Source: Elstera litoralis
GTDB lineage: Bacteria > Pseudomonadota > Alphaproteobacteria > Elsterales > Elsteraceae
NCBI RefSeq assembly: GCF_000963705.1
Contig: NZ_LAJY01000355.1
Span: forward strand, 1-7,671
Direction of reading: 5' to 3'
Length of the DNA: 7,671 nt
In this document: in pieces, positions 1 through 7,123 of the stretch
How the letters are laid out: every line of letters begins with the position of its first letter
How positions within the stretch are numbered: the first letter of the stretch is position 1
Notes under the pieces: model-generated
Seen by the model: the letters and a program-made list of their open reading frames with translations, nothing else
What the model was told of the DNA's origin: nothing
Databases searched by the model: none
Translations under genes and position numbers: made by a program

Positions 1-3000
1 AACCGCCCCAAGTGTGACGGCGCGCAGGCGATAGGGTTCAACTCCCGGCAGGAAGGCGAGAATCGGGGCTGGGCCGCTGGCTTGCGTAAGGGTTTCCCAC
101 GCGCCGCCGGTAGCATTCTGCCGCTCTAAGCTCAGCAGCAGTTCCGAGCCCAAACCGGCTTCGATCAGCGTTAGGCCTTGCCCGGCGGCCAGAGAGAGCG
201 GCAGCAGGGTTTGCGCGCCGGCCAGCGTCCGCGTTTCGGCTTTCCCAACCGTCAGCGCCACCGGGGCGGCGATCGTTTCCGGCAGATAGGTGAGGCTCAG
301 TTCCACCGCCCCCGCCGCGAGGCGCTCCAATGGCGTTAAACCGGGGTCGGGCACCGGCGCGCTCGGTTCTTCTCTTTCTTCCGAAACCTCCGCCTCGCCC
401 TCGCCTTCATAGGACTCGCCCTCGCCCGTATCGTCTGAGGCGGTTGACGCCTCCCCGTTCACGACGCCCGCCGGCGGCGCGGTAACGGGTTCGACCGAAA
501 GACTATAGCTTCCGGCAGCTAGCGCGCGGACGATGACGAAATTCCAGTCGTTCTGCCGGTCGTCGGCCTGAGCAATGATGCGATTATCGGCATCGCGCAA
601 CACGGCTTTAACGTCTTTCGTACCGAAGGAGGCGAGGCGCACGGTTTGCGGCGCATCGAGCGTAAAGCTTTGGCGCGTCGGCAGCGTCACTAGGCGCGGC
701 TGATCGGGCAAAAGCTGTTCGGTTGCGCTAGTCAGCCGATAGCCGAGGCGGTTATTCCGCGCCAGCGCCGTCAGCGACAGGCGGTAGCGCCCGCCCGCGA
801 CGGTTTGATCGAAGGGCACGGCATTGCTCACCGCGCCAACCGCCGTCCAGCCCCCGGATTCCGCGCGCTGAAGTTGGCCGACCATCCCTTCCGTCAGCCC
901 CAGCGTAAGGCGCGTCGGCCCCGGCAGGGCGAAGTCCCATTGATCGGGCACGCGCGGTTGATCGGGCTGATCGGGTTCGAGCCAGCGGAACGCCTGCACG
1001 CTATTCAACGCCAACGGATGCGGGCCGTGCCCCTGCGGCGGCAGGCTTTCCCCAAGCTCCGGCGTGAGGCGCACCAGCGCGCGCGTTGCCAGCGCGGGCG
1101 GCAGCAACACGAGCCGATAACCGCCTGCGGCCAGCGCGACGGTCAGTTTCGAGCCCGCCTCGCCAAACGGCTCGGGCTGATGGGCGAGCGGCAGAATCGG
1201 CCAGCCCTCGGCATCTTCCAACCGAAAGCCGATGGATTGCGCCAAACTCAAGACTTGCAGCGTATAGCGGCCCGCCCGTTCCAGCGTGAACGGCAGAATC
1301 GCCCCGGTGCCACGCGCGAGACCGACGCGGGCGGGCTGATCGATCTGAAGGCTCTCGCCTTCCACGAGCGGCGCGCGGGAGAGCGCAAGTTGCGCGCGGC
1401 CTTGCGTGCCGTTGAGGCTCGCGACCTCCAACTGATAGAGACCGGCGCGCAAATAGCGCTCCATCACGGCATTATGGCCGATACCATTCTCGACCGCGAC
1501 GGCCAGCGAGGGAAGCAAGCGCGTCTTGAGCCGCGTGCTCATCGCAAGCCGCCCCAGGGTTTCAAAGCGATAGAGACCGGGTTCCTCCACTAGCAGATCA
1601 AAGCGGCGCGGCGCATCGCTGCGGAAATCGCCTGCATAGGTTTGCCCAGCGGTGAGGCGCGGATTGCTGACGACGACCGGCTCGGCCACCGCCGGGCCGG
1701 TTACGGCGGCGCGCGTCGGCGTTTCGAAGATCAACCGAAAGCGCCGCGCGCTCTTGGCGGAATTCTTCACCCCAAGCTTGTGGGAGCCTGGGATAAGCGC
1801 CGCCTTCGGGCCAACCGCCTTACCGTTCAGCGTGAGGGCGACGGGCTTATCGGCCTCGTCGAGCACGGAAAGGCTCCCGGCGAGGCTCGCTTCAATCGGC
1901 AAGGTTTTCGCTTCATCTGCCGCGAGCGCGAAAACCACGGGCGCGCCATCGGCGAGCTTCAACGGTAGATCATAGAGCGCGAACCCCACGGGGATATCGG
2001 CGCGCTCGGCGAGATAAAGCCTGGAATAATTATAAGTATTCGGCGGCGTCGGCGGCACGATGACCGACAGCAAGCGCCCCGCGTTAGGCGCGTCGGCGCT
2101 CGCAGGGGCCTTCAGATCGGCGTCTTCGCCCGCCAGCACAACATCGACCGCCCCCGTCAAGGCCGAACTGGGGCGCAGGTTGAGCCGGTAAAAGCCCGCC
2201 TCCAACGCCAGCGGTCCGCCCTTCTCGCTCGGTACCGGATCGCTGCCGAGCACGGGCACCACGGACCAAAAATGCGGTACGCCCTCGGTTTTCAACCGGA
2301 ACAATCCCGAGTCGATAACGCGGAACAGCAGTGTGTTGCGGCCATCCAAAGTGAGCCGATAGCGCAAAATATTTTGGGCGGTTAGTTCCGGAAACGAGCC
2401 CGCAAGCACCTCATCCCCCCGGTAGAGCAGCGCCGTCAGCGGGAAATTCGCCCCCTCCGCCCCGGTATCGAGCAGGGTCAGCAGCCGCTCGTTGAAGGGG
2501 CGCACGAGCTGGCTATCGCCCTGCTCGGCACGCTGAAACTGCGACAGCGTATAGGGCAGGCCCGGCGCGCCTTCGATGCTGATAAGCGTGCCCTCTGCCC
2601 CCGGCGTATAGGCCACAGAAGCCACCGGGCGGCGGCTCAGCTTCGAGATTTCCGCCGACGGCCCCCAATTGGCCGTACCACCCGCCTGCAAAGGCACCGC
2701 GCTCAGTTTCGCTGGGGCGACATTGGCAAGCTCCAGCCGAACGAAATCCACCGGCGGCGGCACGATGAATTGTTCAACCCCGGTCGGGCCGAGGACGCCC
2801 TTGCGTTGGTCCAACCCCGCGACTTTGGGAATGCCGAGGCGTAAGGACAGCGGCATTTCCGCCCCCGCCTCCGGCCAGCGCAGCGGCGCGCCGCCGTAGA
2901 CCGTGAGCTTGTAGCGCCCCGCTTCGATCTTCCCGGCAATCGTCAGAATACGCTGGGATTTCCCCGGTTCGATATCGACCAGCCGCGCGCGCGGCTGAAT

Positions 3001-3396
3001 ATCGGTGAGATCGATCCCGTCGCGCCACAGGCGCATATCGGCCAGTGCCCGCCCCGCCGCCACCAGGGTGACGGGATCGTCCCCCACGGTCAGCCAGTAG
3101 GAGCGCTGCTCCCCGTCCGCCAAACGCGCGCTGAGGGTTTGCCCGCTATCATGGGCCAGAACCGGCGGCGGTTGGTTCAACTCGGCGGCGGAACTGACGG
3201 TGAGCGACACCGTGCCGGTGGCTTTTTCGGCCCCCGTGAGGATGAGCTTATAGCGCCCGCGATCGAGCAGCGCATCAATCCGCCCATCGCGCTCGCCCGG
3301 CTCGCCCGCGTCGGCGAGCGGCCCCGCGATCATATCGACGAGGCGCACGGCAACGCCGGTTGCACTTTCAGCGCGCACGGTGATCCGCCCCGGCCC
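1..3396 (-). CDS. Body of a giant secreted beta-repeat protein, partial (3' end outside the window), frameshifted from its N-terminal part
   Basis: I translated this frame codon by codon. It has no stop from position 3531 down to position 1 and leaves the window, giving at least about 1,130 residues. It has no convincing start of its own: the region around RITVRAESATG continues the LprI-like module upstream, which is in another frame. The product is rich in Leu, Ala, Gly, Pro and alternating beta-strand patterns, and at least ten segments end in G-x-[YF]-x-[LF]-x-[VLT] (such as GRYKLTV, GFYRLNL, GGYRLVL, GSYSLSV). This resembles the final strands of bacterial pre-peptidase C-terminal (PPC)-like beta-sandwich domains, though that assignment rests on motif and pattern only. 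Cysteine is absent from the visible body, and I see no catalytic motif or membrane segment. An acidic linker lies near the visible C-terminal part. A periplasmic or surface role is inferred from the upstream signal peptide; the function is unknown. Confidence 0.85.
361..459 (-). other. Acidic low-complexity linker in the giant protein
   Basis: The body frame here is dominated by Glu, Gly, Ser and Asp (segments such as DDTGEGESYEGEGEAE), then changes to a Pro-rich stretch (APVPDPGLTP) before beta-strand sequence resumes. It looks like a flexible linker separating two groups of beta domains. Acidic Gly/Ser segments are also seen in calcium-binding surface proteins, but no canonical RTX or EF-hand motif is present. 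Confidence 0.7.
493..3258 (-). repeat. Ten diverged G-x-[YF]-x-[LF] beta-strand motifs in the giant protein
   Basis: This is a protein-level repeat only. Motif copies lie at 3241-3258 (GRYKLI), 2899-2919 (GRYKLTV), 2287-2307 (GLFRLKT), 2176-2196 (GFYRLNL), 1558-1578 (GLYRFET), 1423-1443 (GLYQLEV), 1252-1272 (GRYTLQV), 1105-1125 (GGYRLVL), 772-792 (GRYRLSL) and 493-513 (GSYSLSV). Spacing is uneven, roughly 40 to 200 residues. Related strands without the leading Gly, such as RYRLTLDG near 2341-2364, fall in one of the larger gaps. The copies are too diverged at DNA level to be recent duplications. Confidence 0.7.
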
Positions 3397-3872
3397 CTCG
3401 AACGGAAAAATAGGTGGATTGGGTGCCGGAGGCGGGAAGCTGGGCTTGATCGAGCGTAACCGCCGGTCCGGGGATAGGTTGGGCGGGGGCGACGGGGGCA
3501 ATAGCAGCGGGGGCCGTCGGCGCAAGCTGGGCTAAATGCTGCTCATAGGCCGCCGACACGCAGTTCACGACCGGCAAGGAAACAGGGGGCGCGGTGACGC
3601 CGCAGGTTTTGGGGAATTCGGCCAGCCAGCGCTTATGATCGGCCAACAGCGCCGCTCGCCCGTCGCCCGCGCGGTTTACCGCCGCGTCGAGCGCAAGTTT
3701 CAGCCGATCATCCAGCGCATTGACCGCCGGTGTGGTGCAAATAAGGATTTCAATTGGGGCTTTGGCCTTGGCGCAGTCAAAACTTGCCGCCTGCGCCGGG
3801 CCAAAAACTCCCCACCCCTGTCCAGAGCCCAACCCCCAACAGCCCCACGGCCCGGACAGTGACCCTGCGCAT
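3368..3872 (-). CDS. Signal peptide plus LprI-like (DUF1311) N-terminal module of the giant protein, broken by frameshift
   Basis: From the ATG at 3870-3872, the protein starts MRRVTVRAVGLLGVGLWTGV, a classic n-region and hydrophobic core. That frame then stops, while the neighbouring frame continues with GPAQA-ASFDC, where AQA followed by A is a good signal peptidase I site. Removing one base joins them. In restored numbering the mature part has four cysteines at about 33, 45, 90 and 104, the EILIC and LDDRL segments, HKRWLAEF, and a C-x4-Y-E motif. This is the pattern of the LprI N-terminal/DUF1311 family, named after a mycobacterial lysozyme inhibitor and common in proteobacterial envelope proteins. 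A Pro/Ala-rich linker (about 117-138) follows. The frame ends at a TGA at 3368-3370, after running out of register with the body. The same frame could be opened from a TTG at 3893-3895, but that N-terminus lacks a hydrophobic core. Lysozyme inhibition by this protein is not established. Confidence 0.82.
3388..3410 (-). other. Probable frameshift site 2 (between LprI linker and beta-repeat body)
   Basis: The linker frame reads ...GTQSTYFSV and then drifts into RGAGADHRAR and a stop. The body frame reads GRITVRAESATG from the same spot. One base fewer in either GGGG run (3388-3391 or 3394-3397 on the plus strand as cccc) gives STYFSVRG[PA]GRITVRAES, a smooth beta-strand junction. Losing a T from the T5 run (3406-3410) would also restore the frame. 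The body frame has a TAG at 3532-3534, so it cannot extend far upstream on its own. Confidence 0.75.
3803..3807 (-). other. Probable frameshift site 1 (inside the signal peptide)
   Basis: On the minus strand this is a run of five T. The signal-peptide frame (codons starting at coordinates divisible by 3) reads AGT TTT TGG and soon stops at TGA. Dropping one T gives AGT TTT GGC CCG GCG CAG, which runs directly into the cleavage site and LprI domain. Losing a G in the nearby GGGG runs (3812-3819) would work nearly as well, so the exact base is uncertain. Confidence 0.65.
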
Positions 3873-3886
3873 CGGAAATAATCCTT
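3872..3886 (-). promoter_or_regulatory. Shine-Dalgarno supporting the ATG at 3870-3872
   Basis: On the minus strand the sequence AAGGATTATTTCCG precedes the ATG. AAGGA sits about nine bases upstream, an acceptable spacing. It favours this ATG, which opens the signal peptide, over the TTG at 3893-3895. Confidence 0.6.
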
Positions 3887-3959
3887 ATCTGTCAATCCGC
3901 TGCGGCGCGGATGAGAGAGCGCAGTATGCCTATTTCTCGGGTCGTGCGCAAACGCCGCG
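3873..3959. other. 87-base gap before the giant gene, with a 6-bp hairpin
   Basis: ATCCGC (3895-3900) and GCGGAT (3907-3912) form a perfect six-base stem around a six-base loop. It lies between the dehydrogenase stop and the ribosome binding site of the giant gene. On the minus strand no T-run follows, so it is at best a weak or factor-assisted termination or leader structure. No convincing promoter was found, so whether the giant gene has its own transcript is unclear. Confidence 0.4.
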
Positions 3960-4967
3960 CTATGGCTTTTCCCAGTGCCCGCTATGCGCGGATCGCGTTA
4001 AAGCATCCAGAACCCGCATGTTAGAAATTGCATCTTCCAGCCCAAATTCTTGCGGCTCGTCGCCTAAGATCATCCGCGAAAAAGCATCGCCCTGAAGCGT
4101 ATATTGGTCGCATTCCGCCACAGTTTCGCGGGTGATGCCGCTGCCCTTATGGTCCGCCCCGGTATCGAGCGTCAGCGAACAGCCATAACCCGGCGGCGCG
4201 TTGAAGGGAATCTCCACCTCAAGCCGCCCCTTGGTGCCCAAAATCTGCACGCGCTGGTAGGAGACGAGTTGCGTCGAGCAGGTAAACGTCAGCCGCCGCC
4301 CTTCGGAGAAAGCCGCAATACCGCTTGCCAGCCGGTCGGTGCCGAAGGTCGGATCGTTCTCGATCAGCCCCACCACTTTTTCGGGCTCGCCGCCGAAAAT
4401 ATAGCGCGCCGTCGCCACCGCATAGCAGCCGATATCCAGCAGCCCACCGCCGCCGATGTCGGGCTTGTTGCGGACGTTGTTGGGGTCGACGTTGTAATAG
4501 GAAAATACGGTCTGGATCGCCCGCACCTCGCCCAACTGGCCCGAGCCGACGATTTCGCGCGCGCGCAACCATTGCGGGTGATAGCGGACCATGAAGGCTT
4601 CGGCGACGCGCTTACCCGAGGCGTCGCGCGCGGCAATCAGCGCCTTCGCCTCATCCGCCGTCATCCCAATCGGCTTTTCGCACAGCACATGCTTTCCGGC
4701 CTGCAACGCCTTGAGCGTCCAAGGAACGTGCAGATGGTTGGGCAGCGGATTATAAATCGCATCGATGTCGGGATCGGCCAGCAACTCTTCGTAACTGCCA
4801 TACGCCTTGGCGATGCCGAGTTGGTCGGCGGCCGTGCGCGCGGTGTTAAGATCGCGCGAGGCGATGGCGGCCACCTGCGCCACCTCCCCCCGCATCATCG
4901 CCGGAATGACCTTTTCAAGCCCGATCTTTGCTGTGCTGAGCACGCCCCAGGTGACTGTTCCGCTCAT
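3960..4967 (-). CDS. Gfo/Idh/MocA family NAD(P)-dependent sugar dehydrogenase, Tyr-type active site
   Basis: This 335-residue protein has the usual length of the family. The N-terminal Rossmann fold opens with WGVLSTAKIG (about residues 7-16), a variant of the dinucleotide loop seen in the glucose-fructose oxidoreductase and xylose dehydrogenase branch. The family EKP motif is at 97-99, with its catalytic Lys, and EAFMVRYHPQW follows at 123-133. GGGGLLDIGCY (172-182) supplies the Asp and Tyr that occupy the active site in GFOR-like enzymes, in place of the usual His. There is no secretion signal, so it is probably cytoplasmic. The start at 4967 has GGAAG six bases upstream. It lies 83 bases after the ATPase gene and probably oxidises or reduces a sugar or derivative imported by that transporter. 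D-xylose dehydrogenase or dihydrodiol dehydrogenase-like activity is possible, but the substrate cannot be assigned. Confidence 0.93.
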   Translation of the reverse strand: MSGTVTWGVLSTAKIGLEKVIPAMMRGEVAQVAAIASRDLNTARTAADQLGIAKAYGSYEELLADPDIDAIYNPLPNHLHVPWTLKALQAGKHVLCEKPIGMTADEAKALIAARDASGKRVAEAFMVRYHPQWLRAREIVGSGQLGEVRAIQTVFSYYNVDPNNVRNKPDIGGGGLLDIGCYAVATARYIFGGEPEKVVGLIENDPTFGTDRLASGIAAFSEGRRLTFTCSTQLVSYQRVQILGTKGRLEVEIPFNAPPGYGCSLTLDTGADHKGSGITRETVAECDQYTLQGDAFSRMILGDEPQEFGLEDAISNMRVLDALTRSAHSGHWEKP

Positions 4968-5050
4968 CGCGCGCTTCCATCCTATTTGTATGATTTATGC
5001 GCGCCAGCATACCTGGGGCGGGCCTGCCAAACCAGCAGGAAACAACCGGC
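4968..5050. other. 83-base gap with two small inverted repeats
   Basis: Between the ATPase stop and the second dehydrogenase there are two short inverted repeats: TATGC/GCATA at 4996-5011 and CCTGC/GCAGG at 5023-5039, each with a five-base stem and a six- or seven-base loop. No T-run follows on the minus strand, so they do not form a standard intrinsic terminator. I see no clear promoter. They may be weak transcript structures or chance. Confidence 0.35.
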
Positions 5051-6046
5051 CTAGAGGGCCACCCCCGCCGCATCGAACCGATGAATTTTGGCCTCCAACG
5101 GCGCAAGCTTGATGGTATCGCCGATGGCATGCGCAACATCCTCGCCGACGCGCACGGTGAGCGTTCCTGCGCCCGGAACCTCCACATAGATCATCGTGTC
5201 GGACCCAAGATATTCGATGTGGATAATCTCGCCCTGCCACGGCCCATCGCCCATGATGCGCAAATGTTCCGGGCGGATGCCGAGGGTCGTTGCGCCCAAG
5301 CGCGCGGCATAATCACCGCCGAGAAAATTCATCGTCGGCGAGCCGATGAAGCCCGCAACGAACAGGTTCGCAGGGGTATGGTACAGCTCCATCGGGCGGC
5401 CCACTTGCTCGATTTTACCGCCATTGAACACGACGATGCGGTCGGCCAGGGTCATCGCCTCCACCTGATCGTGGGTAACGTAGATCATGGTTGCGCCCAA
5501 CTGCCGGTGTAGCTTGGCGATTTCGATGCGGGTGCCAACGCGTAACGCCGCATCGAGGTTCGACAGCGGTTCATCGAACAGAAACAGGCTGGGTTCGCGC
5601 ACAATCGCCCGCCCAATGGCGACGCGCTGCCGCTGCCCGCCGGACAATTCCGCCGGGCGCCGCGCCAACAGCGTTTCGAGCTGAAGCATCGCCGCAGCTT
5701 TGGTTACGCGGCGTTCGATATCGGCTTTCGGCACCCCTTCTTGCTCCAGGGCGAGGCCCATGTTCCGCCGCACATCGAGATGGGGATAAAGCGCGTAGGA
5801 TTGAAACACCATCGCAATGCCGCGCTTGGCCGGGGGCGTTACATCCACCCGCCGCCCATCGATGGACAAATGCCCGGAGGTTTGCTCCTCAAGCCCGGCG
5901 ATAATCCGCAGCAAGGTCGATTTACCGCAGCCGGACGGGCCGACGAAGACGACGAATTCGCCGTCCTGCACGGTCAGATCGACCCCTTTGATGACATCGA
6001 CGGACCCGAAGGATTTTTTGATTTTTTCTAGGACCAGCGACCCCAT
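5051..6046 (-). CDS. Carbohydrate ABC transporter ATP-binding protein (MalK/UgpC type)
   Basis: This is a 331-residue ATPase of a CUT1-type sugar importer, acting on the cytoplasmic face of the membrane. All nucleotide-binding elements are present: Walker A GPSGCGKST at 36-44, Q-loop Gln at 82 in MVFQSYALYPH, signature LSGGQRQR at 134-141, Walker B LFLFDEP at 154-160, D-loop SNLD, and the switch His at 192 in YVTHDQ. From about residue 235 there is a TOBE-like regulatory domain with GIRPEHL (257-263), shorter than in E. coli MalK. The start is supported by GGAGA eight bases upstream. The gene begins 27 bases after the first dehydrogenase and surely serves the permease encoded upstream. Two A6 runs in the first 13 codons are in correct register, which matters when judging the frameshifts further downstream. 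The sugar specificity is unknown. Confidence 0.97.
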   Translation of the reverse strand: MGSLVLEKIKKSFGSVDVIKGVDLTVQDGEFVVFVGPSGCGKSTLLRIIAGLEEQTSGHLSIDGRRVDVTPPAKRGIAMVFQSYALYPHLDVRRNMGLALEQEGVPKADIERRVTKAAAMLQLETLLARRPAELSGGQRQRVAIGRAIVREPSLFLFDEPLSNLDAALRVGTRIEIAKLHRQLGATMIYVTHDQVEAMTLADRIVVFNGGKIEQVGRPMELYHTPANLFVAGFIGSPTMNFLGGDYAARLGATTLGIRPEHLRIMGDGPWQGEIIHIEYLGSDTMIYVEVPGAGTLTVRVGEDVAHAIGDTIKLAPLEAKIHRFDAAGVAL

Positions 6047-6073
6047 CGCGTATTTCTCCGTCCAGTAAAAGAG

Positions 6074-7123
6074 CTAAAGATCGATTGCACAGCCATCGCG
6101 CATCGAGCGGTCCGCCGCCAGCACCACGGCAAGCGAGGTGATCGCATCCTGCATATGGCGGCTGAGGTCCAGGTCTTCGGTAATGGCTTTCAGCACAAAG
6201 GCCTGTTCCCGGTCGCACAGGGCCTGATGCCCCGGCTCGTCGGCCATCGACAGCAGCGTATCGGGCTTTTCGAACCGGCCCTCGGCATCCAGCGCGGCGT
6301 GATGCACGCGAATGGTGGCGGTTTTCGTATGCGTCTCCACATCCGCCGATTTTGCGCCCTCGGCCATGACGATAGAGACCGAGCCGTTCGGGCTCATCAC
6401 GTCCTTCACAAAGAAGGCGGTTTCCGAAATCATCGGCCCCCATCCGGCCTCGTACCAGCCGACCGAGCCATCGGCGAAGATCACCTGCAAATGGCCGAAA
6501 TTCACTTGATCGGCCGCGATTTCGGACGACAGCCGCACGCCCATGCCGCGCACCTGCACGGGAGCAGCGTCGGTGATCTGGCACATCACATCCAGATAAT
6601 GCACACCGCAATCGACCAGCGGCGAGGTGGACTCCATCAGCCGCTTGTGAATCTCCCAGGCCGGGCCGGAGGATTGCTGATTGAGGTTCATGCGCATCAC
6701 ATAGGGCGGCCCCAGTTCGCGCGCCTGCCGGATGAACTCGATCCACGACGGATGGTGGCGCAGAATATAACCGATCACCAGCTTACGGCCCGTGCGCTTT
6801 GCTGTTTCAACCACCCGGCGCGCGTCTTCGACATTCGTCGCCAGGGGCTTTTCGACGAAGACATGCGCCCCCGCCTCCAGGGCCCGAATGGCGAGATCAA
6901 CATGGGTATCGGTATAGGTGTTGATCGACACGAGATCGGGGTTTAGCGCAAAACCGGCGTCGAGATCGGTGAAGAGCGGGTAGCCCGAAAGCGCCTCCGG
7001 CAGCGCGAGCGGCGAGCGGTTCACCAGCCCGATAATCTCGAAACCAGGGTTGGCGTGGTAGGCGAGCGCGTGACTGAGGCCCATTTGCCCGAGGCCGATC
7101 ACGAGGGTGCGAAGCTTCGTCAT
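6074..7123 (-). CDS. Gfo/Idh/MocA family oxidoreductase, Asp/His-type active site
   Basis: This 349-residue protein has an N-terminal Rossmann fold with GLGQMG at 10-15, the EKP motif at 91-93 (catalytic Lys 92), and the active-site pair in LVDCGVHYLD (Asp 171, His 175), as in inositol dehydrogenase-like members. The segment RHHPSW at 122-127 is typical of the domain junction. The ATG at 7121-7123 was chosen because it fits the family N-terminus, has GGAG seven bases upstream, and overlaps the permease stop in ATGA. The frame is open 69 codons further upstream, but that extension is the permease gene read in another frame. The overlap implies translational coupling to the transporter, so the substrate is probably the imported sugar or polyol or its oxidation product. 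It is only distantly similar to the second dehydrogenase in the window, so the pair is not a recent duplication. Confidence 0.93.
   Translation of the reverse strand: MTKLRTLVIGLGQMGLSHALAYHANPGFEIIGLVNRSPLALPEALSGYPLFTDLDAGFALNPDLVSINTYTDTHVDLAIRALEAGAHVFVEKPLATNVEDARRVVETAKRTGRKLVIGYILRHHPSWIEFIRQARELGPPYVMRMNLNQQSSGPAWEIHKRLMESTSPLVDCGVHYLDVMCQITDAAPVQVRGMGVRLSSEIAADQVNFGHLQVIFADGSVGWYEAGWGPMISETAFFVKDVMSPNGSVSIVMAEGAKSADVETHTKTATIRVHHAALDAEGRFEKPDTLLSMADEPGHQALCDREQAFVLKAITEDLDLSRHMQDAITSLAVVLAADRSMRDGCAIDL
7120..7123 (-). promoter_or_regulatory. ATGA stop/start overlap: translational coupling of permease and dehydrogenase
   Basis: The permease stop TGA (7120-7122) shares two bases with the dehydrogenase ATG (7121-7123). 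A GGAG lies seven bases before that ATG, inside the permease coding sequence. The arrangement indicates one transcript and coupled translation. Confidence 0.85.

Noticed and set aside
805..1593. Plus-strand ORF of 262 codons
   Set aside because: It is exactly codon-aligned antisense to the giant minus-strand frame. Its Arg/Gln/Ala-rich translation has no fold-like pattern, as expected for a shadow in GC-rich DNA.
3890..3895. TTGACA on the minus strand as a -35 promoter box
   Set aside because: A -10 box at normal spacing would fall on the start codon itself, and nothing resembling one is there.
4104..5054. Plus-strand ORF of 316 codons
   Set aside because: It lies antisense over the second dehydrogenase, whose motifs and length are unmistakable. 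The plus-strand product has no recognisable motif.
6014..6027. Two A6/T6 runs as possible frameshift or terminator signals
   Set aside because: They encode Lys codons in correct register at the start of the ATPase, and no hairpin precedes them.
5922..6746. Minus-strand ORF of 274 codons overlapping the first dehydrogenase and the ATPase
   Set aside because: It is in another frame of two well-supported genes and has a Gly/Arg-rich composition. It is a shadow.
6155..6946. Plus-strand ORF of 263 codons
   Set aside because: Antisense shadow of the first dehydrogenase, with no motif of its own.
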